DNA of 64,000 bases, from positions 372,001-436,000 of the forward strand of contig NZ_RCHV01000002.1 of assembly GCF_003665095.1 (NCBI RefSeq), written 5' to 3'. The stretch's first letter is position 1. Every line of letters begins with the position of its first letter. The translations under genes were made by a program, and so were the position numbers. Source of the stretch: Streptomyces sp. Z26. Its GTDB lineage: Bacteria > Actinomycetota > Actinomycetes > Streptomycetales > Streptomycetaceae. Of this stretch, positions 15,962 to 24,775 are shown in pieces. The notes under the pieces are model-generated. The model did no database searches. It saw nothing but the letters and a program-made list of their open reading frames with translations, and was not told the DNA's origin.

Positions 15962-17470
15962 ATGGCGATGACGCGGCTCCGGCGCGAGGACCCGCGAGTC
16001 GTCGGATCGTTCCGGCTGCACAGACGGCTCGGCGCCGGGGGCATGGGGGTCGTCTACCTCGGCTCCGACCGGCGCGGGCAGCGCGTGGCGCTGAAGGTGA
16101 TCCGGCCGGACCTGGCGGAGGACCAGGAGTTCCGTTCCCGGTTCGCCCGCGAGGTGTCCGCGGCACGGCGTATCCGCGGCGGGTGCACGGCGCGGCTGGT
16201 GGCCGCGGACCTGGAGGCGGAACGGCCGTGGTTCGCCACGCAGTACGTGCCGGGGCCGTCGCTGCACGACAAGGTGAACGAGAGCGGGCCGCTGCCCCCC
16301 TCGCAGGTGGCGTCGATCGGCGCGGCGTTGGCCGAGGGCCTCGTCGCCGTGCACGAGGCGGGGGTGGTGCACCGCGACCTGAAGCCGTCGAACATCCTGC
16401 TGTCCCCCAAGGGCCCCCGCATCATCGACTTCGGGATCGCCTGGGCGACGGGCGCGAGCACGCTCACGCACGTGGGTACGGCCGTCGGCTCGCCCGGTTT
16501 CCTCGCGCCGGAGCAGGTGCGGGGCGCGGCGGTGACACCGGCCACGGACGTCTTCGCGCTGGGGGCCACCCTCGCGTACGCGACGACGGCGGACTCCCCG
16601 TTCGGGCAGGGGAGTTCGGAGGTGATGCTGTACCGCGTGGTGCACGAGGAGCCGCAGCTCCACCGCGTGCACGCGGCGCTGGCGCCGCTGGTCGAGGCGT
16701 GCCTGGTGAAGTCGCCGGAGGACCGGCCGAGCACCCTGCAACTCTCCCTGCGGCTGAAGGAGATCGCGGCCCGCGAGGCCCGCGGCGTCCCGGAGGGCGG
16801 CCCGTCGCCCGTACCACCGCAGTCGAAGGCGGCGCCGAAGACGCAGGCGCACCGGCCGCCGGTGGCGCGCGCCGACGAGTACGCGCGGCAGCGTACGCAG
16901 CGCGAGCCGGGCGGCGGTGGCGAGCAGCGCGGCGGCGAGCCGACCGGCCCGCAGCGGGCGTCCGCGTCCCGGCCGGGGCAGCGCCCGGCGGGCGGCTCCT
17001 CGGGCGCGCGGCGCCCGGCGGGGGCGCAGCGGCCTCCGCAGCCGCGGGCGGGCGCGCGTTCCGGCGCGGGCGCGCGGCAGGGCGCGGACTCGCGCGCCGG
17101 TACGGGGTCGCGGGCGGGTACGGGTTCCCGTGCCGGTGGCGGGTCACGGCCGGGCGGCGGGCCCCGTTCCGGTACGGGTCGGCGGCCGGTGGCCAACGAA
17201 CGGCTGCTGCGGCAGCGGCTCGTGGTGTTCGTGACGGTGACGCTGCTGGTGGCGCTCGGGATCGCGGCGGCGCAGGGCTGCCAGGGCAACCTGCGCGGCG
17301 CGGACGCGCCGTCCCCGCGCGGGCAGGTGGAGCGCGTGCTCCCCGGCGCGGACGGGGCGCACGACGCGGAGCGTACGGCGGGCTCCCCGCGCGGGGCGGG
17401 GAGCGCCGGGGCCGAGGGCCCCGGCGCGCGGAACGGCGTACGGCACGTGGCGGGGACCGGCGGGAGCTGA
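15962..17470 (+). CDS. Membrane-anchored Ser/Thr protein kinase
   Basis: The 502-residue PknB-type kinase has a glycine loop GAGGMGVVY (24-32), ATP lysine in VALKVI (Lys 45), catalytic HRDLKPSN (137-144), DFG (156-158) and APEQ (182-185). A long Gly/Ser/Arg/Pro-rich linker with repeated GTGSRAG-like units (about 300-410) leads to one transmembrane helix (about 419-439) and a short extracellular tail. PASTA or other sensor domains are absent. GGGGA precedes ATG 15962; ATG 15968 is an alternative. It appears monocistronic. Confidence 0.94.
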   Translation: MAMTRLRREDPRVVGSFRLHRRLGAGGMGVVYLGSDRRGQRVALKVIRPDLAEDQEFRSRFAREVSAARRIRGGCTARLVAADLEAERPWFATQYVPGPSLHDKVNESGPLPPSQVASIGAALAEGLVAVHEAGVVHRDLKPSNILLSPKGPRIIDFGIAWATGASTLTHVGTAVGSPGFLAPEQVRGAAVTPATDVFALGATLAYATTADSPFGQGSSEVMLYRVVHEEPQLHRVHAALAPLVEACLVKSPEDRPSTLQLSLRLKEIAAREARGVPEGGPSPVPPQSKAAPKTQAHRPPVARADEYARQRTQREPGGGGEQRGGEPTGPQRASASRPGQRPAGGSSGARRPAGAQRPPQPRAGARSGAGARQGADSRAGTGSRAGTGSRAGGGSRPGGGPRSGTGRRPVANERLLRQRLVVFVTVTLLVALGIAAAQGCQGNLRGADAPSPRGQVERVLPGADGAHDAERTAGSPRGAGSAGAEGPGARNGVRHVAGTGGS

Positions 17471-17544
17471 CCGCCCGCGCGGGGCGCGCGCACGGGCGTG
17501 CGGTACGGCCGTACGCCGGGGTCCGCGCCGGGCGGACGGGGCGC

Positions 17545-17919
17545 TCAGTGCGCCCGACCGTCCGAGCCGTGCCGGTCCGGGAACAGCAGCCGGATCTTGT
17601 CCGCGGCGCGATGGCCGTCCGGCACCCCCTCGACCAGCGCCACCTTCGCGGAGGCGTGCCCGGTGCGGAGCGGCAGGATCGCCTGGTACCGCGGGGAGTC
17701 GTACCAGGCGCGTGCGCTCGCCAGGTCGGGGAACTCCAGCAGTACGACGTCGCCGTCCCACTCCCCCTCGCACCCGACGAGTCGGCCGCCGTGCACGAGG
17801 AAGCGGCCACCGTAGGGCGCCGTCGTGGCCTCGATGCGCTCCATGTACTCCGCGATCTCCTCGTCCGGCTCGACGTCCCGCAGGAGGCCGAGCGCGTAGC
17901 CGCGCGGCGCGTCCGTCAT
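17545..17919 (-). CDS. DUF1330 family protein
   Basis: The 124-residue product shows the dimeric ferredoxin-like fold signature of DUF1330: IAEYMERIEATTAPYGGRFL, then LEFPDLASARAWYDSPRYQAILPLR. The biochemical role of the family is unknown. The start overlaps the stop of the upstream SnoaL-like gene (ATGA), so the two are coupled. Both are divergent from the XRE regulator at 18431, with a clear palindrome between. Confidence 0.87.
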   Translation of the reverse strand: MTDAPRGYALGLLRDVEPDEEIAEYMERIEATTAPYGGRFLVHGGRLVGCEGEWDGDVVLLEFPDLASARAWYDSPRYQAILPLRTGHASAKVALVEGVPDGHRAADKIRLLFPDRHGSDGRAH

Positions 17920-18275
17920 GTCGGCACCCGGTCCAGGAAGCCGCGTACGTCCTCGATCCGGCCCGACTCGTCCAGCACCACGACGTCGAAGCCGATCACC
18001 GGCGGTTCGGCCCCCTCCGGGCCGAGGCCCCAGCGGAACCGCGTCTGGCGGTGGTGCGTGTCGGCCTCCCCCACCTCGGTGAACACCCACCCGGGGAACC
18101 GCGCGTGGACGCCGTCGATGACCGCCGCGATGCCCTCGTGGCCCGCGACCTCGGCCAGCGGGTCGGTGTAGCGCGCCGCGGGCGACCAGTGGGCGGAGAG
18201 GAGCGCCGCGCGCTCGTCCCCGGTCGCGTTCCAGGTGGCCAGGTACCGCCCGACGATGTCCGTCGTGTACGTCAT
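17916..18275 (-). CDS. NTF2/SnoaL-like protein
   Basis: The 119-residue product fits the SnoaL/NTF2-like cone fold: an N-terminal helix IVGRYLATWN, YTDPLAEVAGHEGIAAVIDGV, then strands with HHRQTRFRWGL. Members are small isomerases, cyclases, hydrolases or ligand binders. The stop overlaps the DUF1330 start. The coding pair looks like a small stress- or ligand-responsive operon controlled from the divergent region at 18276-18430. Confidence 0.82.
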   Translation of the reverse strand: MTYTTDIVGRYLATWNATGDERAALLSAHWSPAARYTDPLAEVAGHEGIAAVIDGVHARFPGWVFTEVGEADTHHRQTRFRWGLGPEGAEPPVIGFDVVVLDESGRIEDVRGFLDRVPT

Positions 18276-18377
18276 GCCCGTCTCCGTTCGTGCCGGTCTT
18301 CGTGCCGGATGTCCGTCGCGGTCGGCCGGTGCCGGACCGCCGTTGCCCACGATGCTGGCCCGGCACGGTCCTCCCGG

Positions 18378-18398
18378 CCATGACCTCGGAGGTCATGG
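18378..18398. promoter_or_regulatory. 21-bp palindromic operator candidate
   Basis: CCATGACCT (18378-18386) and AGGTCATGG (18390-18398) form perfect 9-bp inverted arms around CGG. The site lies 32 bases before the XRE regulator start and about 100 bases before the divergent SnoaL-like gene, an ideal place for autoregulation and control of both units. Confidence 0.6.
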
Positions 18399-18430
18399 GC
18401 CGCCCGACGCGGCGTCCTAGACTCGCGGGC

Positions 18431-19222
18431 ATGAGCGTCGCAGCCGAGGTACCGCCGGTCGGTGAGCTGCTGCGGACCTGGCGCGAGCGGCGCCGGTTCA
18501 GCCAGCAGGAGTTGTCCGACCTGTCGCGGGTGTCGACCCGGCACCTCAGCCGCGTGGAGACGGGCCGGGCGCACCCGACGGCGGAGATGCTGCTGCGCCT
18601 CTCCGTCCACCTGGACGTACCGCTGCGGGACCGCAACCGCCTGCTCCTCGCGGCCGGTTACGCGCCGCGTTACCGCGACCGCCCGCTGGACGACGTGTCC
18701 GTGGCGGTGGTGATGGACGGGCTGCGCCGCCTCCTCGACGCCCATCTGCCGTACCCGGCCCTGTTGTTGGACGACCACTGGGACATCGTGGACGCGAACG
18801 CGGCCGTCGACCGGCTGCTGGTCGGCTGCGCTCCGGAGCTGCTGGAGCCGCCCGTCAACGTGGTACGGGTCTGCCTGCACCCGGACGGGCTGGCCGACCG
18901 GATCGCCAACTACGCCGAGTGGGGCGGCCAGTTGCTGCGTCAGGTCGGCCACCGCGCCGAGCGCACCCATGACCCGCGGCACCGTCGACTGGCCGCGGAG
19001 ATCGCCGGGTACGTCGACGGGCACACCGGCCGTACGGGCGCCGCCGCCGCGCCCGCCGGGCCGGTGCTCACCCTCGAACTCGTCGTGGACGGCGCCCTGT
19101 CGCGGTTCTTCAGTACGAGCGCCACGCTCAGCACCGCCACCGACGCGGCCCTCGAAGGGCTGCACCTGGAGACGTTCCTGCCCGCCGACGACGCGACCCG
19201 CCGCCGGTTCGACGGGCGGTGA
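18431..19222 (+). CDS. XRE-family regulator with MmyB-like C-terminal domain
   Basis: The 263-residue protein has an N-terminal helix-turn-helix (FSQQELSDLSRVSTRHLSRVETGRAHPT, about residues 22-50) and a C-terminal PAS-like ligand-binding domain typical of MmyB regulators (PALLLDDHWDIVDANAAVDRL). Such proteins usually control the divergent gene, here the SnoaL-like/DUF1330 pair. The palindrome at 18378-18398 is the candidate site. A fatty-acid-type ligand is possible for this fold but is not shown by the sequence. Confidence 0.92.
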   Translation: MSVAAEVPPVGELLRTWRERRRFSQQELSDLSRVSTRHLSRVETGRAHPTAEMLLRLSVHLDVPLRDRNRLLLAAGYAPRYRDRPLDDVSVAVVMDGLRRLLDAHLPYPALLLDDHWDIVDANAAVDRLLVGCAPELLEPPVNVVRVCLHPDGLADRIANYAEWGGQLLRQVGHRAERTHDPRHRRLAAEIAGYVDGHTGRTGAAAAPAGPVLTLELVVDGALSRFFSTSATLSTATDAALEGLHLETFLPADDATRRRFDGR

Positions 19223-19224
19223 AC

Positions 19225-19255
19225 GGGCCGTACGGGCGCGGGACCCGTACGGCCC
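19225..19255. terminator. Bidirectional hairpin terminator
   Basis: GGGCCGTACGGG (19225-19236) pairs perfectly with CCCGTACGGCCC (19244-19255) around a seven-base loop, between converging genes ending at 19222 and 19281. Confidence 0.75.
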
Positions 19256-19280
19256 GAAGGCGTCGGAACCGCCCCGGCGG

Positions 19281-20027
19281 CTACAGCCGGAACCCCGCCG
19301 GGCCGCGCACCGCCGAGGCGGCCAACGCGCCGATCCGAGCGGCGGACGCGGGCACGCCGGGCGCCCGCTGGGCCCAGGCCACGAACTCCGCGGGGGCGAG
19401 CCCCGGGGGCGGGTCACCGAGGTACGGGAGCGCGTACAGCGGCGTGTTGGGCTCACTGCGCCAACTCTCGGCCAACGAACCGATGTCCACGGCGTCGAAG
19501 CCGAGGACGTCGAGGAGGGCGGTCACCCGCCGCTTCGCGGCGGGGTCGTCGCCGGACAGCGGCAGCGCCGTACGGTCGGGTGCCCCCGGGGGCCGGGACA
19601 GTTCCAGCATCTGGCGGGGGCCGATGCTGTGGAGGGTCTTGACGACGTGGCTGTCGCGGAGGTGGCGCTGCACCAACTGGCTCGAGGTGAGGGTGTCGTC
19701 GTCGAGTGCGGGGAGGGAGAAGCCGGGGTACAGCGCGTAGTTGGTGGGGTCGATCACCGTACGGCCCGCCAGCGCTTCCCGGGGCAGCTGCTCGTGGACC
19801 GCCAACGGCACTGCGGCGACGACCAGTTCGGCTGCCGCGGCCGTCTCGGCGGGTGTCGCGGCGCGGGCCCGTTCGCCCAGCTCCGCGACCAGGTCCGCCA
19901 GGGTCGCGGGCCCGCGCGAGTTGCTGAGCACCACCCGTAGCCCGGCGTCCACGGCACGACGGGCCAGTGCGGCGCCGACCATGCCGGTGCCGATGATGCC
20001 CAGGGTCCTCGGGGATGTCGTACACAC
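19281..20027 (-). CDS. NAD(P)-binding F420-oxidoreductase-like protein
   Basis: The 248-residue product starts at GTG 20027 (VCTTSPRTLGIIG), with GGAG seven bases upstream. It has the Rossmann motif GIIGTGMVGAALARRAVDAG and SNSRGP, as in NADP-dependent F420 oxidoreductases (Pfam F420_oxidored). The substrate may be F420 or another small molecule. The gene is divergent from a LysR regulator, so it is probably the regulated target. Confidence 0.85.
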   Translation of the reverse strand: MCTTSPRTLGIIGTGMVGAALARRAVDAGLRVVLSNSRGPATLADLVAELGERARAATPAETAAAAELVVAAVPLAVHEQLPREALAGRTVIDPTNYALYPGFSLPALDDDTLTSSQLVQRHLRDSHVVKTLHSIGPRQMLELSRPPGAPDRTALPLSGDDPAAKRRVTALLDVLGFDAVDIGSLAESWRSEPNTPLYALPYLGDPPPGLAPAEFVAWAQRAPGVPASAARIGALAASAVRGPAGFRL

Positions 20028-20156
20028 CGCGGTGCTCCGTTCGCCGTCTCCTCCGCCGCCGTCGCACGGCCCGCGAGCCGTCACCCCGGCAGGCGCCTGG
20101 TCCCCATCCCAGCCGCGCCGAACTGGGCGAACAAGGAGCAACCAGCGCCCGCAGCG

Positions 20157-20190
20157 ATCACTTCACGTGATGGATGAGGGGGCGCGTGAT
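20157..20190. promoter_or_regulatory. LysR-type binding site candidate
   Basis: ATCAC-TTCAC-GTGAT at 20157-20171 is a perfect inverted repeat with the T-N11-A core expected for LysR regulators. A further GTGAT half-site lies at 20186-20190. It sits between the divergent oxidoreductase and lysR genes. Confidence 0.6.
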
Positions 20191-20201
20191 ACATCAGGGA
20201 C

Positions 20202-21050
20202 ATGGAGCTGAGAGCACTGCACCATTTCGTGACCGTCGCCGAGGAGCTGCAATTCGGCCGGGCGGCGGCGCGGCTGAACATCGTGCAGTCGGCCGTGAGC
20301 CAGCAGATCGCCCGGCTCGAACGGGAGCTGGGCGTACGGCTGTTGGACCGCTCGTCCCGGCACGTACGGCTCACCCCGGCAGGTGAACGGGTGCTCGTCG
20401 CGGCCCGCGACACCCTCGCCTCGGCCGCCCGGGTCCGGGTCGTCGCCGGGGAACCGGCCGCGGTGCTGCGGATCGGTACGGCGCCCTGGGGCACGCGGCG
20501 CCTCGACCGCGCCCTGGACCGGCTGCGCGAGGGCGAACGGCCCGCCGAGCCGCGGTTGGTCGACCTCCCGGAGGCCGACCGGCTGGCGGCCGTCCACGAC
20601 GGCGCGCTGGATCTGGCGCTGGTACGCGGCGCGGTCGCGCCCACGACGGCCCGGGTGGTGCGTACCTGGTCGGAACCGCTGCACGCGGTCGTCGCGCGCG
20701 ACCATCCCGCCGCCGACGCGCCCGCCGTAGCACTGCGCCGTCTCGACCCCCGGGGGTTGCGGCTCCCCGCGCGCGAGAGCGACCAGCCGCTGCACGACGC
20801 GCTCCTCGCCGCGCTCCCGCTGGCGCCGCACCGGCCGCCGTCCGGTGACCTGTCCAACGTCCTCTTCGAGGTCGGCCGGGACCCCGACGCCTGGACCCCG
20901 CGACCCGCCGACGGGCTCGCGGCCGCCCTCCCCGCACGCCTGCGGCACGTCCCGTTCGACCCGCCCCTGTCGGTGGACGGCCATGTGGTCACCTCGCTGG
21001 CCACCCCGGAGCCGTGCGTCGCCTCGTACGCGGCCGCGTTCGCCGACTGA
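20202..21050 (+). CDS. LysR-family transcriptional regulator
   Basis: The 282-residue protein has the family N-terminus MELRALHHFVTVAEELQFGRAA with the winged helix-turn-helix to residue about 60 (QSAVSQQIARLERELGVRLLDR), then a substrate-binding-type effector domain. It probably regulates itself and the divergent oxidoreductase through the site at 20157-20190. The ligand is unknown. Confidence 0.93.
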   Translation: MELRALHHFVTVAEELQFGRAAARLNIVQSAVSQQIARLERELGVRLLDRSSRHVRLTPAGERVLVAARDTLASAARVRVVAGEPAAVLRIGTAPWGTRRLDRALDRLREGERPAEPRLVDLPEADRLAAVHDGALDLALVRGAVAPTTARVVRTWSEPLHAVVARDHPAADAPAVALRRLDPRGLRLPARESDQPLHDALLAALPLAPHRPPSGDLSNVLFEVGRDPDAWTPRPADGLAAALPARLRHVPFDPPLSVDGHVVTSLATPEPCVASYAAAFAD

Positions 21051-21088
21051 GCGCACGGGCCGCCGCCGTGACCGCCCCCGGAAAGACC

Positions 21089-21127
21089 GAGGGGCTTCCC
21101 CGGGCGGGTCGCCCGGGAAAGCCCCTC
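21089..21127. terminator. Bidirectional hairpin terminator
   Basis: GAGGGGCTTCCCCGGGC pairs with GCCCGGGAAAGCCCCTC (17-base arms, one mismatch) between converging lysR and the superoxide dismutase gene. Confidence 0.75.
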
Positions 21128-21191
21128 TCGTGCGTCCCGCCGGTGAAGGTTGAGAAGACGATCACGAGCAGGACAGCTGTGCGCCCCGCCG

Positions 21192-21833
21192 TCAGGGGGC
21201 GAGGAGCAGGCTGTCGCCGCGCTCCTTGGCGGCGGCGTAGCGCTTGGCCACGTCCTGCCAGTTGACGACGGCCCACATGGCGTCGATGAAGTCGACCTTC
21301 TGGTTCTTGTACTGGAGGTAGAACGCGTGCTCCCACGCGTCGAAGACCAGGATCGGCGTGGAGCCCTGGCCGACGTTGCCCTGGTGGTCGTAGACCTGCT
21401 CGACGATGAGGCGGCCGCTCAGCGGCTCGTACGCGAGAACGCCCCAGCCGGAGCCCTGGGTCGTGGCGGCGGCCTTGGTCAGCTGCGCCTTGAACCCGGC
21501 GAACGAGCCGAAGGACTCGGTGAGCGCGTCGGCCAGGTCGCCCACACCGTCGGCGGCGAGGGGCTCGCCGCCGCCGTCGCCGGTCATGTTGTGCCAGTAG
21601 ATGGAGTGCAGGATGTGGCCGGAGAGGTGGAAGGCCAGGTTCTTCTCCAGGCCGTTGATCGACCCCCACGACTCCTTGTCCCGCGCCTCGGCGAGCTGCT
21701 CCAGGGTGTCGTTCGCGCCCTTCACGTACGCCGCGTGGTGCTTGTCGTGGTGCAGCTCGACGATCTGCGGGTTGATGACCGGTTCGAGCGCCGCGTAGTC
21801 GTACGGAAGTTCCGGGAGCGTGTAAACCGCCAT
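21192..21833 (-). CDS. sodF: Iron superoxide dismutase
   Basis: The 213-residue enzyme converts superoxide to oxygen and hydrogen peroxide. Metal ligands are visible in [25 protein letters not shown] and [15 protein letters not shown]. Length and motifs fit the Fe/Mn family; in Streptomyces the homologue (SodF) is iron-dependent and repressed by the nickel sensor Nur. A 17-bp inverted repeat (TTGCG-N7-TGCAA, 21855-21871) lies 22 bases upstream of the ATG, where a repressor would block transcription. Assignment of Fe rather than Mn is from the genus, not residues alone. Confidence 0.94.
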   Translation of the reverse strand: MAVYTLPELPYDYAALEPVINPQIVELHHDKHHAAYVKGANDTLEQLAEARDKESWGSINGLEKNLAFHLSGHILHSIYWHNMTGDGGGEPLAADGVGDLADALTESFGSFAGFKAQLTKAAATTQGSGWGVLAYEPLSGRLIVEQVYDHQGNVGQGSTPILVFDAWEHAFYLQYKNQKVDFIDAMWAVVNWQDVAKRYAAAKERGDSLLLAP

Positions 21834-21854
21834 GGTCGACGTCCTCCGACCTAA

Positions 21855-21871
21855 TTGCGAATGGTATGCAA
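21855..21871 (-). promoter_or_regulatory. Fur-family (Nur-like) operator candidate before sodF
   Basis: TTGCG-AATGGTA-TGCAA, an inverted repeat with a seven-base spacer, starts 22 bases before the sodF ATG. The same arrangement occurs before the divergent tsaD-like gene at 22109-22125. Nur is known to control sodF in S. coelicolor; identity with the Nur site is inference. Confidence 0.5.
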
Positions 21872-22105
21872 CTGCACGCTAGCACCAGCAGTGGCGGCGT
21901 GCCGCCCCGGCAGGCGACCCGGACCCTCCCTGGTCGTCCGAGGCGACCCGTGCACCGCCGCCCCCATGACGCGACCCGGCCCGAGTGGCAACGGGCGGAC
22001 CCCGGAGGGGATCTGACGGGACGACGTACACCGCGGGGGCCATCCCGTCCTCGGCGACCGGCCGCACATTCGTTCCGCCCTTCCGGGCACACGGCATGCC
22101 CGCCC

Positions 22106-22128
22106 TTGTTGCACACTGTATGCAACAA
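22106..22128 (+). promoter_or_regulatory. Inverted repeat before the tsaD-like gene
   Basis: TTGTTGCA (22106-22113) and TGCAACAA (22121-22128) are perfect 8-bp arms around CACTGTA. The core TTGCA-N7-TGCAA matches the spacing of the site before sodF. It ends 34 bases before the GTG start. The rest of the 329-base divergent region shows nothing further that I can name. Confidence 0.6.
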
Positions 22129-22162
22129 CTCATGGCATGCAGGAGTACGGGAGGGGGTCGCC

Positions 22163-23224
22163 GTGGGTTCACCGGTCGTGCTCGGCATCGAGTCGTCGTG
22201 CGACGAGACGGGCGCGGGCGTCGTACGCGGCGGACGGCTGCTGGGCCACGCGCTGGCGTCGAGCATGGACGAGCACGCCCGCTACGGCGGCGTCGTGCCC
22301 GAGATCGCGGCCCGCGCGCACGTCGAGGCGCTGCGGCCCGTCGTACGGGAGGCGCTGGACGACGCGGGCCTGGGCTTCGCGGACGTCGGGGCCGTCGCCG
22401 TCACGACGGGGCCGGGCCTCGCCGGCGCGCTCCAGGTGGGGCTGGCCGGGGCGAAGGGACTGGCGTACGCGCTCGGAGTCCCGCTGTACGGCGTGCACCA
22501 CCTGGCCGGGCACGTCGCCGCCGACACGTTGGAGCACGGGCCGCTGCCCGACCCCTGCGTGGTGCTGATCGTCTCCGGCGGGCACACCTCGCTGCTGCTC
22601 GTACGCGATCTCGTACGGTCCCCGATCGCGCACCTCGGGGACACCCTCGACGACGCGGCCGGGGAGTGCTTCGACAAGGTCGCGCGCGTCTTCGGCCTGC
22701 CCTACCCCGGCGGCCCGGCCGTCGACCGGGCGGCGCGTACGGGGAATCCGCGCGCCGTCGCCTTCCCCCGCCCACTGGCCGGGTCGCCGGACCATCCGTA
22801 CGACTTCTCGTTCTCCGGGCTCAAGACCGCCGCCGCCCGCTGGGCGGAGGGCCACGCGGGCCGCGCCCTGCCGACGGCGGACGGCGCCGCCTCACTCCAG
22901 GAGGCGGTGGCGGACGTGCTCACCCGCAAGGCCGTCGCGGCGTGCGCGGAACACGGCGTGGGCACGCTGGTGGTGGTCGGCGGCGTCGCCGCGAACTCGC
23001 GCGTACGGTCCCTCGCCGAGGAACGCTGCCGGGCGGCGGGTATCACCTTGCGCGTACCGCCGTTGCGCCTGTGCACCGACAACGGAGCGATGATCGCCGC
23101 CGTCGGGGACCTCCTCGTACGCTCCGGTGCCGAACCGGCGCCACTCGATCTGTCGGTGGACCCGTCGGCACCGCTGGAGTACGCCGCCCTCCACCCCGTC
23201 GGCGCGCGGGTGGCGACGCGGTGA
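22163..23224 (+). CDS. TsaD-like tRNA N6-adenosine threonylcarbamoyltransferase (probable paralogue)
   Basis: The 353-residue product is a full Kae1/TsaD protein: [12 protein letters not shown] at the N-terminus, metal ligands in [40 protein letters not shown] and [10 protein letters not shown]. TsaD transfers threonylcarbamoyl to A37 of ANN-decoding tRNAs. In Streptomyces the main tsaD is normally beside tsaB/rimI and groES; its placement here next to sodF, without those genes, suggests a second copy. GTG 22163 has GAGGGG upstream. The stop overlaps an acetyltransferase start (GTGA). Confidence 0.88.
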   Translation: MGSPVVLGIESSCDETGAGVVRGGRLLGHALASSMDEHARYGGVVPEIAARAHVEALRPVVREALDDAGLGFADVGAVAVTTGPGLAGALQVGLAGAKGLAYALGVPLYGVHHLAGHVAADTLEHGPLPDPCVVLIVSGGHTSLLLVRDLVRSPIAHLGDTLDDAAGECFDKVARVFGLPYPGGPAVDRAARTGNPRAVAFPRPLAGSPDHPYDFSFSGLKTAAARWAEGHAGRALPTADGAASLQEAVADVLTRKAVAACAEHGVGTLVVVGGVAANSRVRSLAEERCRAAGITLRVPPLRLCTDNGAMIAAVGDLLVRSGAEPAPLDLSVDPSAPLEYAALHPVGARVATR

Positions 23225-23787
23225 CCGTACGCGTCGTGGACAGTGCCGTCGTGCTGCGTCACGCCGCCAGGGTGCGCTCCGTCCACACCGGCGCGTTCGG
23301 CCCGCCGCCGTGGAACGAGGGCGCGGAGCAGGCGGCGGCGTTCGCGGCACGCCTCCCGGCGGACGTACGCCGCCCCGGCTTCACCGCCGCCCTCGCGTTC
23401 GACGCGGGGGAGGTCGTCGGCTTCGCCACCGCGTTCACCACCGGTACGCCCTTCCCCACCGGCCGCTGCTACCCCCAGGCCGCCACCTCCCTCGGACCGC
23501 GGCGCACCGCCGACTGGCTCTGCGGCGCCCGCGAGGTCGACGAGTTGGCCGTCCTCCCCGACCACCAGGGCAACGGAATCGCCACGGAACTGCTCGCCAC
23601 CGTGACCACGGACGCGCCGAAGGGCCGCGCCTGGCTCCTCACCTCCGTACGGTCCGCCCCCGCCCTGGCCTTCTACCGCCGCCAGGGCTGGACCCAGGCC
23701 ACCCACCCCGCCCCCGAGGGCCACGGGATCGCCGTGTTCCTCGGCCCCCGCCACCCCGCCCGGCATCTGGCCGCCCGGCCCCTGTGA
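23221..23787 (+). CDS. GNAT N-acetyltransferase coupled to tsaD-like gene
   Basis: The 188-residue protein starts at GTG 23221, overlapping the TGA of the TsaD-like gene. The GNAT acetyl-CoA site is [18 protein letters not shown], followed by [16 protein letters not shown]. It is not a close RimI match by eye, although TsaD-RimI pairs are common. A shared function with the TsaD paralogue is inferred from the coupling only. Confidence 0.87.
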   Translation: MTVRVVDSAVVLRHAARVRSVHTGAFGPPPWNEGAEQAAAFAARLPADVRRPGFTAALAFDAGEVVGFATAFTTGTPFPTGRCYPQAATSLGPRRTADWLCGAREVDELAVLPDHQGNGIATELLATVTTDAPKGRAWLLTSVRSAPALAFYRRQGWTQATHPAPEGHGIAVFLGPRHPARHLAARPL

Positions 23788-23862
23788 CCACCGGAGACCG
23801 CGCCACCGCCGGCACCCGGCCCGGTCGGTCCCGTTCGAGCCGTACGACGCGGGTGAAGGAGG

Positions 23863-24666
23863 TCAGGGGCGCGTCGCGTAGAAGGCCACGGCGGAGGCGG
23901 CGGCCACGTTGAGGGAGTCCACTCCCGCCGCCATCGGGATCATCACCCGCTCGTCGGCGGCGCGCAGGGCGGCGGGCGACAGGCCGTCGCCCTCGGTGCC
24001 GAGCAGCAGGGCGAGCTTCGGGTGGCGGCGGGCGGCCAGTTCACCGATCTCGACGGACCGTTCGTCGAGGCAGAGCGCGGCCGTGACGAAGCCGTGGCGG
24101 CGGAGCAGTCCGAGGTCGTCGGGCCACGCGGTCAGCCGCGTCCACGGGACCTGGAGGACGGCGCCCATCGACACCTTCACGGCCCGCCGGTAGAGCGGGT
24201 CGGCGCAGCGCGGGGACAGCAGGACGGCGTCCACACCGAGGGCGGCGGCGTTACGGAATGCGGCGCCCACGTTGGCGTGGTCGACGGTGTCCTCGAGGAC
24301 GGCGACGCGTCGCGCCGCGCCGAGGAGGTCGTCCACCGGGGGCAGCGGCTCGCGGTGCAGGGAGGCCAGCGCGCCGCGGTGCACGTGGTAGCCGGTGACG
24401 CGTTCGGCCAGTTCGGGTGTGACGGTGTAGACGGGCGCGGTCGCCGCGGCGATCACGTCGTCCATCACGCCCAGCCACTTCGCGGACAGCAGCATCGACC
24501 GCATGCGGCAACCGGCGTGCAGGGCGCGGCGGATGACCTTCTCGCCCTCCGCGATGAACAGCCCCTCGGCGGGCTCGCGTGCGCGTCGCAGCGCGACGTC
24601 GGTGAGTCCGGTGTAGTCGTGCAGGCGCGGGTCGTCGGGGCTGTCGACGGTGACGGGTTCGGCCAC
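23863..24666 (-). CDS. SpoU/TrmH-family RNA 2'-O-methyltransferase
   Basis: The 267-residue product contains the SPOUT knot motifs: NVGAAFRNAAALGVDAVLLSP (motif 1), LLLGTEGDGLS (motif 2) and IPMAAGVDSLNVAAASAVAFY (motif 3). The N-terminal part (GLFIAEGEKVIRRAL) resembles the substrate-binding domain of rRNA methyltransferases. It uses S-adenosylmethionine to methylate a ribose in rRNA or tRNA; the site is unknown. ATG 24666 is a good start. Confidence 0.92.
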   Translation of the reverse strand: MAEPVTVDSPDDPRLHDYTGLTDVALRRAREPAEGLFIAEGEKVIRRALHAGCRMRSMLLSAKWLGVMDDVIAAATAPVYTVTPELAERVTGYHVHRGALASLHREPLPPVDDLLGAARRVAVLEDTVDHANVGAAFRNAAALGVDAVLLSPRCADPLYRRAVKVSMGAVLQVPWTRLTAWPDDLGLLRRHGFVTAALCLDERSVEIGELAARRHPKLALLLGTEGDGLSPAALRAADERVMIPMAAGVDSLNVAAASAVAFYATRP

Positions 24667-24775
24667 GGGCGCTGCCGCCTTCCGGGTCTCGTGCCCGCGA
24701 CCCGCGCCCCGTACGGCGGGGCGGGCGGCGGAGCGTACGCAGTCGGGCTGGGTCGGGGGCGGGTACGGGGCCGGT

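Noticed and set aside
16800..17250. Tandem repeat in the Ser/Thr kinase linker as a separate repeat element
   Set aside because: The GTGSRAG-like units are a coding low-complexity linker in frame with the kinase, so they were described there.
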